The notes under the pieces: generated by a model
The model's input: only the letters and a program-made list of their open reading frames with translations
Told to the model about the DNA's origin: nothing
The model's database searches: none
Made by a program: the position numbers and the translations under genes
Shown: positions 1 through 5,780 of the stretch, piece by piece
Layout: each line of letters opens with the position of its first letter
Position numbering within the stretch: position 1 is the stretch's first letter
Assembly (NCBI GenBank): GCA_024691045.1
Contig: JAILOC010000064.1
Location: 1 to 5,780, forward strand
Length of the DNA: 5,780 bases
Origin: Lachnospiraceae bacterium
GTDB taxonomy: Bacteria > Bacillota_A > Clostridia > Lachnospirales > Lachnospiraceae
Direction of reading: 5' to 3'

Positions 1-426
1 AGCTGAAGGAGTGAGCATGAATACTCTGTCGGAATTAGCTTCTGCGGAAACAGCGATACAGGGAGTGGTGGTAACGGTACCTGCGATAGCCTGTACGCCC
101 CAGTCCTGAAGCTGGTGATAAGCATTTACGGACTTCTCTGCGTCATGCTCATCGTCCTGAGCCTGAAGCTCGATGGTAAATCCGGTTTCCTCTGCGTTGA
201 TCTCGTCAACGGCGATCTTTGCTCCGTTAGCTACGGCATTTCCGTAGATTGCAGCACCGCCGGTAAGGGGTCCGATGACTCCGAGCTTAAGAGTTCCGGT
301 AAGAGCTCCGTTTCCCGATGCGCCGCTTCCGGTATTACCAGATCCGGTATTGCCGGTCTGGCCGCAAGCAGTCATGGAAAGAACCATTGCTCCGACCATC
401 ATAAGTGAAAGCAGTTTCTTTTTCAT
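1..426 (-). CDS. Branched-chain amino acid-type ABC transporter substrate-binding lipoprotein (3' end outside window)
   Basis: This is the N-terminal 142 residues of an extracytoplasmic solute-binding protein that would capture an amino acid or related ligand for an ABC importer. It starts MKKKLLSLMMVGAMVLS and has a lipobox MTAC with the lipidated cysteine at residue 21, so it should be anchored to the outer face of the membrane. A Gly/Ser/Thr/Asn-rich linker (residues 22-44, with two NTGSG repeats) leads into the mature domain. There LGVIGPLTGGAAIYG (48-62), NGAKIAVDEIN and a later PSA are typical of the LivJ/LivK (Peripla_BP_6) family, which is usually about 380-400 residues long; roughly the last two thirds lie beyond the left edge. 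The ATG at 424-426 follows AGGAGG at 7 nt. The gene has its own promoter and leader, so it is probably the first gene of a liv-like transport operon. The ligand cannot be read from this fragment. Confidence 0.92.
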   Translation of the reverse strand, partial: MKKKLLSLMMVGAMVLSMTACGQTGNTGSGNTGSGASGNGALTGTLKLGVIGPLTGGAAIYGNAVANGAKIAVDEINAEETGFTIELQAQDDEHDAEKSVNAYHQLQDWGVQAIAGTVTTTPCIAVSAEANSDRVFMLTPSA

Positions 427-433
427 AATAATT

Positions 434-439
434 CCTCCT
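434..439 (-). promoter_or_regulatory. Ribosome binding site of the substrate-binding lipoprotein gene
   Basis: A perfect AGGAGG on the minus strand lies 7 nt before the ATG at 424-426. It is the strongest Shine-Dalgarno in the window, fitting a highly expressed binding protein, and it fixes the start codon. Confidence 0.9.
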
Positions 440-464
440 GTTACATCATATATAACAAAACAGC

Positions 465-490
465 CCAAAGGTTAGTATGACCCCCTTTGG
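465..490 (-). promoter_or_regulatory. Stem-loop at the 5' end of the transporter mRNA leader
   Basis: The inverted repeat CCAAAGG (484-490) and CCTTTGG (465-471) forms a 7-bp stem with a 12-nt loop on the minus-strand transcript. One or two more pairs are possible if a G is bulged (461-464 with 491-492). It is followed by GCTGTTTTGTT, a weak U-rich run. It begins only a few nucleotides after the predicted transcription start. It could be a 5' stabilising hairpin, an operator read as DNA, a weak attenuator, or a leaky terminator for read-through from the DegV gene. The structure is visible; its role is inferred. Confidence 0.45.
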
Positions 491-500
491 CCTTGAAAGC

Positions 501-530
501 ATTTTAATTGGAAAGAACGCAAACTGTCAA
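501..530 (-). promoter_or_regulatory. Sigma-A-type promoter for the substrate-binding lipoprotein gene
   Basis: On the minus strand a consensus -35 TTGACA (525-530) is separated by 18 nt from a -10 TAAAAT (501-506). Transcription would start near the A residues at 493-494, giving a leader of about 68 nt before the ATG. The -35 is perfect, the -10 is one base off consensus, and the surroundings are AT-rich. This is the only convincing promoter I see in the window. Confidence 0.75.
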
Positions 531-619
531 TGGGAAATTATACAAATATTCCTGTATACAATGCTCGAAATACAGTCATTTTGCTCTAAAATAGGCGTTT
601 TTTTGTGTTTTTTCCGCGA

Positions 620-1477
620 TCAGACCTTCTCAATGAAGAGAACTCCGAGTGTTCCGGGGCCACAGTGGGATGATATGACACCTCCCGCACGGGTTTCGAG
701 GATCTCTTTGAAGATACCCAGAGATTCGAGATATTTCCTTGTCTCATCAACGATCGCCCTGTCCTTCTCCTGAAGGGTATGGGTGATGAATACCCTGTCG
801 GGATCCGCGTTTTTGAGAGTCTCTTCAAGATCATGGGTATATTTTCCGATCGCGCCGGCAAGGTTTCCCCTGTACTTTTTTTCGGCTCCCATTGCTCCGT
901 CCCTGACCACTATCTCGGGATGAAGCTTTAAGGTTCCGGCAAGAAGTGCCGCCGCTGATGAACATCTTCCGCCTCTTGCAAGGTAGACGAGCGTATCGAT
1001 CACAAAGCTTGCCCTGACATAGGGGATGAGCTCATTTATTTTCTTAACTATCTCTTCCGGGGCTGCGCCTGCTGCCGCCATTTCCGCCGCCTTTATGACA
1101 AGAAGGCCAATGCCTGTGGATAGATTGGCCGAATCGATCACATACATATGGCCGTTTCCGTTATCTTCCGAATAGATCTGTGCGAGATTGTAGGTCGAGC
1201 TCATTCCGGATGCTATGGTGAAAAGAATGACATCATCACCCGCCTCAAGTACAGGCCTTACCGCTTTGTCGAGTCTTTCCGCCGTGACCGCCGCGGTCTT
1301 CGGAGTCGTCTTATTTTCCTCGGCCCATCTGAAGATCTCTTCCTGCCCCATTTCCTCGCCGTCGTAATAGCTCTTTTCGCCCATTACGATGCAGAGCGGG
1401 ATGATGGTCACCGAATATCTGTCGGTCAGCTCCTTTCCAAGATCACATGTAGAATCCGAAAAAATCCTTACTGCCAT
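620..1477 (-). CDS. DegV family protein (FakB-like fatty-acid-binding protein)
   Basis: This 285-residue cytosolic protein matches the usual DegV length. Members bind a fatty acid in a deep pocket; FakB members present it to the kinase FakA for phosphorylation and phospholipid synthesis. Visible signatures are FSDSTCDL (6-13), IIPLCI (25-30), FTIASGMSSTYNLA (86-99), VIDSANLSTG (113-122), YLARGGR (165-171) and SSHCGPGTLGVLF (269-281). From family knowledge, Thr61, Ser93, Arg171 and His271 are good candidates for the residues that hold the carboxylate. The usual TSQPS motif is replaced by TAAVT at 61-65. The ATG is preceded by GGAGGG at 1482-1487, 12 nt after the stop of the upstream membrane gene, so it is probably co-transcribed. 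No FakA kinase is visible. The family call is secure; the ligand is unknown. Confidence 0.93.
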   Translation of the reverse strand: MAVRIFSDSTCDLGKELTDRYSVTIIPLCIVMGEKSYYDGEEMGQEEIFRWAEENKTTPKTAAVTAERLDKAVRPVLEAGDDVILFTIASGMSSTYNLAQIYSEDNGNGHMYVIDSANLSTGIGLLVIKAAEMAAAGAAPEEIVKKINELIPYVRASFVIDTLVYLARGGRCSSAAALLAGTLKLHPEIVVRDGAMGAEKKYRGNLAGAIGKYTHDLEETLKNADPDRVFITHTLQEKDRAIVDETRKYLESLGIFKEILETRAGGVISSHCGPGTLGVLFIEKV

Positions 1478-1481
1478 TTCG

Positions 1482-1487
1482 CCCTCC
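1482..1487 (-). promoter_or_regulatory. Ribosome binding site of the DegV gene
   Basis: GGAGGG on the minus strand lies 4 nt before the ATG at 1475-1477, inside the 12-nt gap after the preceding stop codon. It supports the chosen start and independent re-initiation within the operon. Confidence 0.75.
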
Positions 1488-1489
1488 GT

Positions 1490-3187
1490 TTATCTGTTCT
1501 TTATAAAAAGTCTGTAATACGTTGTATCGATCACTTCATCCGCACCGAACTCACCTGATGCATATTCATACAGCCAGGAAATCGATTCGGGGTATTCGAC
1601 CTGTCCGTTATAACATCCGATCGCGATTATGTCGGGACTCTTTTCGGGATATACCTCCCAGTAGATGCCGAATCTTTCGCCGTAATCCTCGGTCATGATG
1701 GTACTTCCGTTTCCGATCCCCGCTTTCGTATACAGATAAGTTACGGCATCACCCGTGATCATGACATAATCCGCCCTGTCAAGCAGCGCGGGAAGCTCTT
1801 CGTAATCTATGCGTGCCTTGTTGGCGTATATCCTTTCCATTACCAGCCACTTCTGAGGTCCTGCGGGAACTCTCGCATCGGCGTCGGTAATATTAAGAAG
1901 CCTGTTTTTCGGGTTTCCGAGCTGGACTATATTGACGAGAACTATCATAAGAACCGCAATGAAAGTAACGATCCTTTCTTTCCTGCCGGATATATCGGCG
2001 GTCAGCGCAATCAGCGCGATCAGCGTTACGGACATGTATTTAGCCGACGAAAAAACGCTCTGGTCGCAGGCGATAAGTACCGTGCCAAGCACGAACAGTC
2101 CGCCCGTACCGAAAAGAAAACATATATTACCGCTTTCCTCTTTTCTAAGAGAGGATCTGTATATAAGGAAATATATGAATGCAATGACGATCGCAAACAG
2201 TATTCCGCCGAAGGTATACTCAACCGAATAATAATCCGTCCTGAACATATAATGGATGAACTTCCACAGGAAGATATACAGAAGTGAAAAGGGAACGGTC
2301 AGCTTTTTGTTTTTAAATGCAAGAGCGGTGAGATATGAAAGAACGCCAAAACCGATGACAAACAGTGCAGTGATGCCGAAGTCCCCGGCATACCTTACGA
2401 TCTTGGAAGCCCCTTCGGCATGGGTCGAATCGACTTCGATCATGTAGCCTATAGTGGTCATCAGCCCGGAAAAAGGTATCACGCTGAGGATGTATGCCAT
2501 ATAGACAAGTGCCGCGATGACGCATATCGAAAGCACGATCAGGAAATTCTTCCTTCTTTCCTTTCCCTTCAGAAAGATGCATGCAAACGCAAATACCGCA
2601 AAAAGCAGGGCCTGCGGATACGAGACCACGCACAGCGAAAGGATAATACCGGTAAGTACCGGGAAAAGAATTCTTTCCTTTTTCGGACTGTTTTCATCAA
2701 GCGACCACAGACGGTCGATAAGGATCAGAACAAGGGTCGATGTCCAGAGAAGTATGTTGGAAAATTCGGGTGTGCACAGCTGCTTGGGAGAAAGATTCGC
2801 ATACACGATCGCACAAAAGAAGGATACGTCCTCCGTGAAGTGTCTTTTCAGACAGCGGTAGACGGCATACGAAACAAGAAGATGAACGAGCATTCCGCAT
2901 GCGCGCACGAAGACCACTTCTCCCTCAACGGTTCCTGTCAGAGTCCGGAAAATCCACAGGAAGAATTCAACGGCATACCCGGAGGTCTGGTGCAGTTCCC
3001 AGAGATCCCTGAAAAGCTTATCACCGCCCAGCAGCCTGTTTCCGATCGCAAATGCGTAGCCTTCATCAATGATCCAGCCGCAGCAGATCATCTTGACGGA
3101 TGCCGCAAATGTGAATATAAGAAGCAGTATCTTCAGCGGATCATTTATTTTTTTCTTCGGATTCTTTGTCTTTGGGTTATTTATCAT
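1490..3187 (-). CDS. Polytopic membrane protein, probable GT-C (GT39/PMT-like) glycosyltransferase
   Basis: This 565-residue integral membrane protein probably transfers a sugar from a polyprenyl-phosphate donor to an envelope acceptor on the outer face of the membrane. A basic N-terminus (KTKNPKKK) precedes about 10-12 hydrophobic segments: near 18-38, 72-82, 92-110, 120-131, 143-160, 172-206, 214-236, 268-290, 297-312, 324-343, 354-373 and 384-422. Just after the first segment comes DEGYAFAIGNRLLGGDKLFRD (41-61). An acidic pair in the first outside loop, followed by a G-x-x-x-Y/F-D-type stretch, is the usual GT-C arrangement, so Asp41/Glu42 are candidate catalytic residues. Residues from about 423 to the end form a soluble, Tyr- and acid-rich domain. 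The start ATG (3185-3187) overlaps the upstream stop by 11 nt with only a weak Shine-Dalgarno, suggesting translational coupling. The fold class is likely; donor and acceptor are unknown. Confidence 0.72.
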   Translation of the reverse strand: MINNPKTKNPKKKINDPLKILLLIFTFAASVKMICCGWIIDEGYAFAIGNRLLGGDKLFRDLWELHQTSGYAVEFFLWIFRTLTGTVEGEVVFVRACGMLVHLLVSYAVYRCLKRHFTEDVSFFCAIVYANLSPKQLCTPEFSNILLWTSTLVLILIDRLWSLDENSPKKERILFPVLTGIILSLCVVSYPQALLFAVFAFACIFLKGKERRKNFLIVLSICVIAALVYMAYILSVIPFSGLMTTIGYMIEVDSTHAEGASKIVRYAGDFGITALFVIGFGVLSYLTALAFKNKKLTVPFSLLYIFLWKFIHYMFRTDYYSVEYTFGGILFAIVIAFIYFLIYRSSLRKEESGNICFLFGTGGLFVLGTVLIACDQSVFSSAKYMSVTLIALIALTADISGRKERIVTFIAVLMIVLVNIVQLGNPKNRLLNITDADARVPAGPQKWLVMERIYANKARIDYEELPALLDRADYVMITGDAVTYLYTKAGIGNGSTIMTEDYGERFGIYWEVYPEKSPDIIAIGCYNGQVEYPESISWLYEYASGEFGADEVIDTTYYRLFIKNR

Positions 3188-4841
3188 CGGATTTCATGTC
3201 TTCAGAAGTTTTATCGTTTCCCCACGCAAAAACCGGAGTAAGGAAAACGGGGATCAGCAGGAAGAACGGATACATATACCTGAAAGCGGCAACGGGACCG
3301 AGCAGATAAGTTCCCCACAGGAAAAACGCAAGGAACACTCCTGCCTTATAGCCCGCATTCCCGGACTTGACCGCAATATATAAGCCGAGAATGATCACAT
3401 AAAAGGGAATCGAGAGTGAAAAAGGAAGACCTGCAAGTGTCCCGCTCCGTTCGATCTCTTCGAATACCATATCATAGAACCCGCGTACTTCGGGGAGCAC
3501 GGGAGCCGGGGTGATCATATAAACGGGAACGGACACATTTTCCGTCTCTATATAATCCCTTGCGGAATACCTGTCGGTCACTCCTGCACCCGGATACCAG
3601 AGCTGTACGTTCTGTGTCAGGAATGCATCGATAAAGTCACCGGGATACTCCCTTCCGAGATACATATACAGATCCCAGAATGCGGAATTATCCGAATCAT
3701 ATAGTTCATCATTGAAGGTATATTTGACGGAATCCGCAAGTCTCGGATTGTATCTTCCGGGCTCCATATAGCTTTCGATAAGAAATCTCTCCGATATAGA
3801 CAGCTGATAATATCTCTTTACCGAAACTGCGGATATCTGGTTTATGGGTACGCTGAGCATCTCGTGTGATTCACTCTTCTCAACGCCTAATGCAGGATAC
3901 ACGATCTTAATGACCGTGGCCGCAATGATCACTCCGCCCAAAACGGCGAGGGCCGCCTTCTTCATTCCGTTCTTTTTTCTCATGAAAAAGAGAACTATCA
4001 CAAGTGCCGCCGCAGCGGGAAGGAAATTGTTCCTGAGAAGGCATCCGAGGATCGTAAGAAATGCGATGCCGCAGATGTTTAAGTTCTCTTTTTTCGAGAC
4101 CTTCTTTCTGATCTCTTCATCTTCGGAATCCGTGATATAGCTTCCCGCCTTGCCCAGGCGCAGGATCATTCTTACGACCACGCAGGAAAAGAGAACGTCC
4201 TTGGTCATCTCCACGGAAAAGACGGAGAATGCGGGATAAAGCGCATAAAAGAGCATAGTCAGGACCGGTACGGGCCACTTGCATCCCGCCCTCACCTCGG
4301 AATCCGTCACATATCCGCATACCCCGGCAAGTATCAGTATCTGTACTATACAATAAATAAGCAGTCCGTACGGATGAGGAACTCCGAACCACTCAAGTGC
4401 GATAAAGAAATTCCATATGAGTGTATGAAGAACCGGATGATGATTGGAAAGAGGCATAAGGCCGAAAGCCTGTAGAGTCTGCCACTCCGAATCATACCCG
4501 AGGATTCCGGGAAAATACGATAAAAGCGCAACCGTTCCTGATGCGATAACAAGAAGCGAAGTAATAAGAGGGAAGACCTTGACCTGCTTTTCGTCTGCGA
4601 CTGCCTTTTCAGCGGATGAAAGAGACTTTTTCACTCCGGCACCGACCAGCGCAAAGACAAAGATCAGCGGAATAAATACGAACAAGAACAGGGCTCCGTA
4701 TTCCAGGGGCTTGTAATATATATCAATAAGAGTGTTGTAATTGTATACGCTTCTTCCGCAGGCCGTAAATGCCGCACACAGAGCTGCGAACAGGATCTCT
4801 GCCCACGGAAATCTTCTTTTTTTCCTGACTGTCTCTTCCAA
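3177..4841 (-). CDS. Polytopic membrane protein, DUF6020-like, possible GT-C glycosyltransferase
   Basis: This 554-residue membrane protein has a basic N-terminus (VRKKRR) and roughly 11-13 hydrophobic segments: near 14-30, 46-70, 90-110, 136-152, 157-178, 190-207, 214-228, 255-287, 296-314, 474-490, 500-517 and 520-540. A long soluble outside loop spans about 318-473. Conserved-looking motifs are YFPGILGYDSEWQ (109-121), LSNHHPVLHT (131-140), EMTKDVLF (211-218), LLRNN (268-272) and AAFRYMYPF (518-526). The Asp in an early loop and the C-terminal RYMYP resemble GT-C type membrane glycosyltransferases. From memory this pattern matches the DUF6020 family of Clostridia; I could not verify that. 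The start is TTG (4839-4841), chosen because GGAG lies 8 nt upstream and no ATG or GTG occurs near the N-terminus. The last codons overlap the next gene, so the two products may act together. The exact reaction is unknown. Confidence 0.72.
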   Translation of the reverse strand: MEETVRKKRRFPWAEILFAALCAAFTACGRSVYNYNTLIDIYYKPLEYGALFLFVFIPLIFVFALVGAGVKKSLSSAEKAVADEKQVKVFPLITSLLVIASGTVALLSYFPGILGYDSEWQTLQAFGLMPLSNHHPVLHTLIWNFFIALEWFGVPHPYGLLIYCIVQILILAGVCGYVTDSEVRAGCKWPVPVLTMLFYALYPAFSVFSVEMTKDVLFSCVVVRMILRLGKAGSYITDSEDEEIRKKVSKKENLNICGIAFLTILGCLLRNNFLPAAAALVIVLFFMRKKNGMKKAALAVLGGVIIAATVIKIVYPALGVEKSESHEMLSVPINQISAVSVKRYYQLSISERFLIESYMEPGRYNPRLADSVKYTFNDELYDSDNSAFWDLYMYLGREYPGDFIDAFLTQNVQLWYPGAGVTDRYSARDYIETENVSVPVYMITPAPVLPEVRGFYDMVFEEIERSGTLAGLPFSLSIPFYVIILGLYIAVKSGNAGYKAGVFLAFFLWGTYLLGPVAAFRYMYPFFLLIPVFLTPVFAWGNDKTSEDMKSDDK

Positions 4842-4849
4842 AATACTGA

Positions 4850-4853
4850 CTCC
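4850..4853 (-). promoter_or_regulatory. Ribosome binding site supporting a TTG start
   Basis: GGAG on the minus strand sits 8 nt before the TTG at 4839-4841. Because no ATG or GTG is available at a sensible position, this site decides the start of the 554-residue membrane protein. The 47-nt gap (4842-4888) holds only a short GC hairpin (GGC/GCC) followed by A residues, so I see no terminator between this gene and the Nudix gene. Confidence 0.55.
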
Positions 4854-4888
4854 GGTTTTCTTTTTTCGGGCTTCAGGCCGGTCCGTAC

Positions 4889-5374
4889 TTAAACCCCGTT
4901 TCCAAGATCAAGATCCGTCACTCCGGCAAGGTGCTCATCTTCGCCTTTACCTTCATATCTGAGGACCATGTTTATCCTGTCACGTCCTTCAAGAAGTGCC
5001 TTAAGGAAATAGCTGTCACCCTCCCACATCGGAAGGTTATCGACATCCTCCCGTACGATCCACTTAAGCTCTCCTTCATCGCAGTCGGACCTGAGCTCAC
5101 CTTTGAAGCCCGTTGCGGAATACAGGTACATATCCTCATCTTCCCACATCTCCGAAACAAACCTGATCACTCCGTGAAAATGATACTCCGTAAGGGTAAG
5201 GCCGGTCTCTTCATATACCTCACGCTTAACACATTGCTCGGGTGTCTCATCGGGCTCGGTCTTTCCGCCGATGCCGATCCACTTGCCGGCATTGGGATCG
5301 TTCTTTTTTTTATTCCTGTATAAAAAGAGAACCTTGTTTTCCTTTTGTATATAGCAGAGCGTGGATATTCTCAT
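4889..5374 (-). CDS. Nudix hydrolase, MutT / 8-oxo-dGTP diphosphatase type
   Basis: This 161-residue cytosolic protein should hydrolyse a nucleoside diphosphate linked to another group, most likely an oxidised dNTP. It carries a perfect Nudix box GX5EX7REUXEEXGU: Gly37, Glu43, Arg51-Glu52, Glu55-Glu56, Gly58 and Leu59, where the glutamates bind the divalent metal. The preceding AGKWIGIGGK (29-38) resembles the GKWNGxGGK segment of MTH1 and MutT-type sanitation enzymes, which supports the 8-oxo-dGTP assignment over ADP-ribose or NADH hydrolases. Its length is typical; the last 20 or so residues are a charged tail (EGKGEDEH) outside the fold core. The ATG at 5372-5374 lies 6 nt after the upstream stop, with a weak AAGAAG (5384-5389) serving as ribosome binding site, so it depends on upstream transcription. 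Substrate specificity in Nudix proteins is hard to predict, so only the family is firm. Confidence 0.92.
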   Translation of the reverse strand: MRISTLCYIQKENKVLFLYRNKKKNDPNAGKWIGIGGKTEPDETPEQCVKREVYEETGLTLTEYHFHGVIRFVSEMWEDEDMYLYSATGFKGELRSDCDEGELKWIVREDVDNLPMWEGDSYFLKALLEGRDRINMVLRYEGKGEDEHLAGVTDLDLGNGV

Positions 5375-5380
5375 TGGTGA

Positions 5381-5780
5381 TTACTTCTTTGCAAGCTCCT
5401 CGGCACGCTTCAGTGCTTCGTCTATGTGGGGACGGAAATTCTCTTCCCCGATCATCTTATCGAATCCGCCCTTCTTAAAGACGGTCATGGGCTGTTCGTT
5501 GACATGCGAAAGAACAATGGTGATGTTCCTCTTTTTGGAATCCTCATAGAGCTGCTCGAGGTTGTGCATGGCAGTGGCATCGATCGCATGTACGCTTCTC
5601 ATTCTGATGACAAGGACCTTGGTATCTTCCTTAAAAGAAATGTTCAGGATCTTGCCGGCAGCCGCGAAGAACATGGGGCCGGAAAATTCGTAGACAACCG
5701 TGTGCTCCGGGATGACCCTGAGCGTGATGCTGTCGGGATCGTTCTCGTCATCGATCTCCTTCCAGCCTTCAACTGAAGTA
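5381..5780 (-). CDS. SulP family anion transporter, C-terminal STAS domain (5' end outside window)
   Basis: The reading frame is open to the right edge and ends at TAA 5381-5383, leaving 132 residues of the C-terminus. They contain the cytoplasmic STAS domain that closes SulP (SLC26-like) sulfate/anion transporters. Diagnostic stretches, numbered within the fragment, are VVYEFSGPMFFAAAGKI (28-44), VIRMRSVHAIDATAMHNLE (57-75) and a KKGGF...IGEENF segment, all in the order expected for SulP proteins. A stand-alone STAS regulator is less likely because GPMFFAAA and RMRxVxxIDAT are SulP hallmarks and the frame continues upstream with no start codon ahead of the domain. An internal ATG at 5672-5674 lies within the domain and is not the start. 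The transmembrane part, which would show the transport core, is outside the window. The transported ion (sulfate, bicarbonate or a dicarboxylate) cannot be told from the STAS domain. The Nudix gene follows after 6 nt. Confidence 0.88.
   Translation of the reverse strand, partial: TSVEGWKEIDDENDPDSITLRVIPEHTVVYEFSGPMFFAAAGKILNISFKEDTKVLVIRMRSVHAIDATAMHNLEQLYEDSKKRNITIVLSHVNEQPMTVFKKGGFDKMIGEENFRPHIDEALKRAEELAKK

Noticed and set aside
115..408. 97-codon plus-strand open frame opposite the substrate-binding lipoprotein
   Set aside because: The minus strand encodes an unmistakable lipoprotein signal and Peripla_BP_6 motifs; the plus frame is low complexity and a by-product of the Gly/Ser linker.
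441..449. Two-codon upstream open frame (ATG ATG TAA) just before the Shine-Dalgarno of the lipoprotein gene
   Set aside because: It has no ribosome binding site of its own and is easily explained by chance in an AT-rich leader.
570..622. Intrinsic terminator after the DegV gene
   Set aside because: Only an AT-only ATTTT/AAAAT stem and A-rich runs are present on the transcribed strand; no GC-rich stem followed by U residues is found.
1148..1558. 136-codon plus-strand open frame antisense to the DegV gene
   Set aside because: It overlaps a gene with clear DegV motifs and shows no domain, promoter or ribosome binding site of its own.
2420..3241. 273-codon open frame on the plus strand antisense to the two membrane genes
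   Set aside because: Its product is rich in Lys, His, Arg, Gln and Cys with no recognisable domain, it spans the junction of two well-supported minus-strand genes, and no ribosome binding site is evident. It is a shadow frame.
4860..4885. Terminator between the Nudix and membrane protein genes
   Set aside because: The short GGC/GCC hairpin is followed by A residues on the minus-strand transcript rather than U residues, and the stem is too weak.
5381..5674. A free-standing 97-residue STAS protein starting at the ATG at 5672-5674
   Set aside because: The same frame continues upstream to the window edge with conserved STAS residues (VVYEFSGP) before that Met, so the ATG is internal to a larger SulP protein.

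Overview
The window looks like chromosomal DNA of a low-to-mid GC Firmicute, most likely a Clostridia/Lachnospiraceae-type bacterium. The evidence is a canonical AGGAGG ribosome binding site, a sigma-A-like promoter, a lipoprotein substrate-binding protein of the branched-chain amino acid type, a DegV/FakB family protein, and large polytopic membrane proteins of a kind common in that group. The lineage call is an inference from gene content and style. There is no rRNA or other taxonomic marker here.

Every supported gene lies on the minus strand, so the biological order runs from right to left. First comes the C-terminal STAS domain of a SulP-type anion transporter (5381-5780, 5' end outside the window). 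It is followed after 6 nt by a Nudix hydrolase of MutT type (4889-5374). After 47 nt comes a 554-aa polytopic membrane protein with a TTG start (3177-4841). Its stop codon overlaps by 11 nt the start of a 565-aa GT-C-like membrane glycosyltransferase (1490-3187). After 12 nt comes a DegV family protein (620-1477). The tight spacing and lack of internal terminators suggest one polycistronic unit whose promoter lies beyond the right edge.

After DegV there is a 193-nt intergenic region (427-619). It carries a good sigma-A promoter, a stem-loop at the extreme 5' end of the predicted leader, and a strong Shine-Dalgarno. These drive the last gene, a lipoprotein substrate-binding protein of a branched-chain amino acid type ABC transporter (1-426, 3' end outside the window).

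Functionally the five-gene set is mixed: anion transport, nucleotide sanitation, two membrane proteins probably acting in cell-envelope glycosylation, and a fatty-acid-binding protein. The clearest functional pair is the two overlapping membrane genes. I see no mobile element, CRISPR array, tRNA, rRNA or phage gene. Nothing here clearly amounts to a new defence or mobile system. The most open biology is the membrane-protein pair and the structured leader of the transporter gene.
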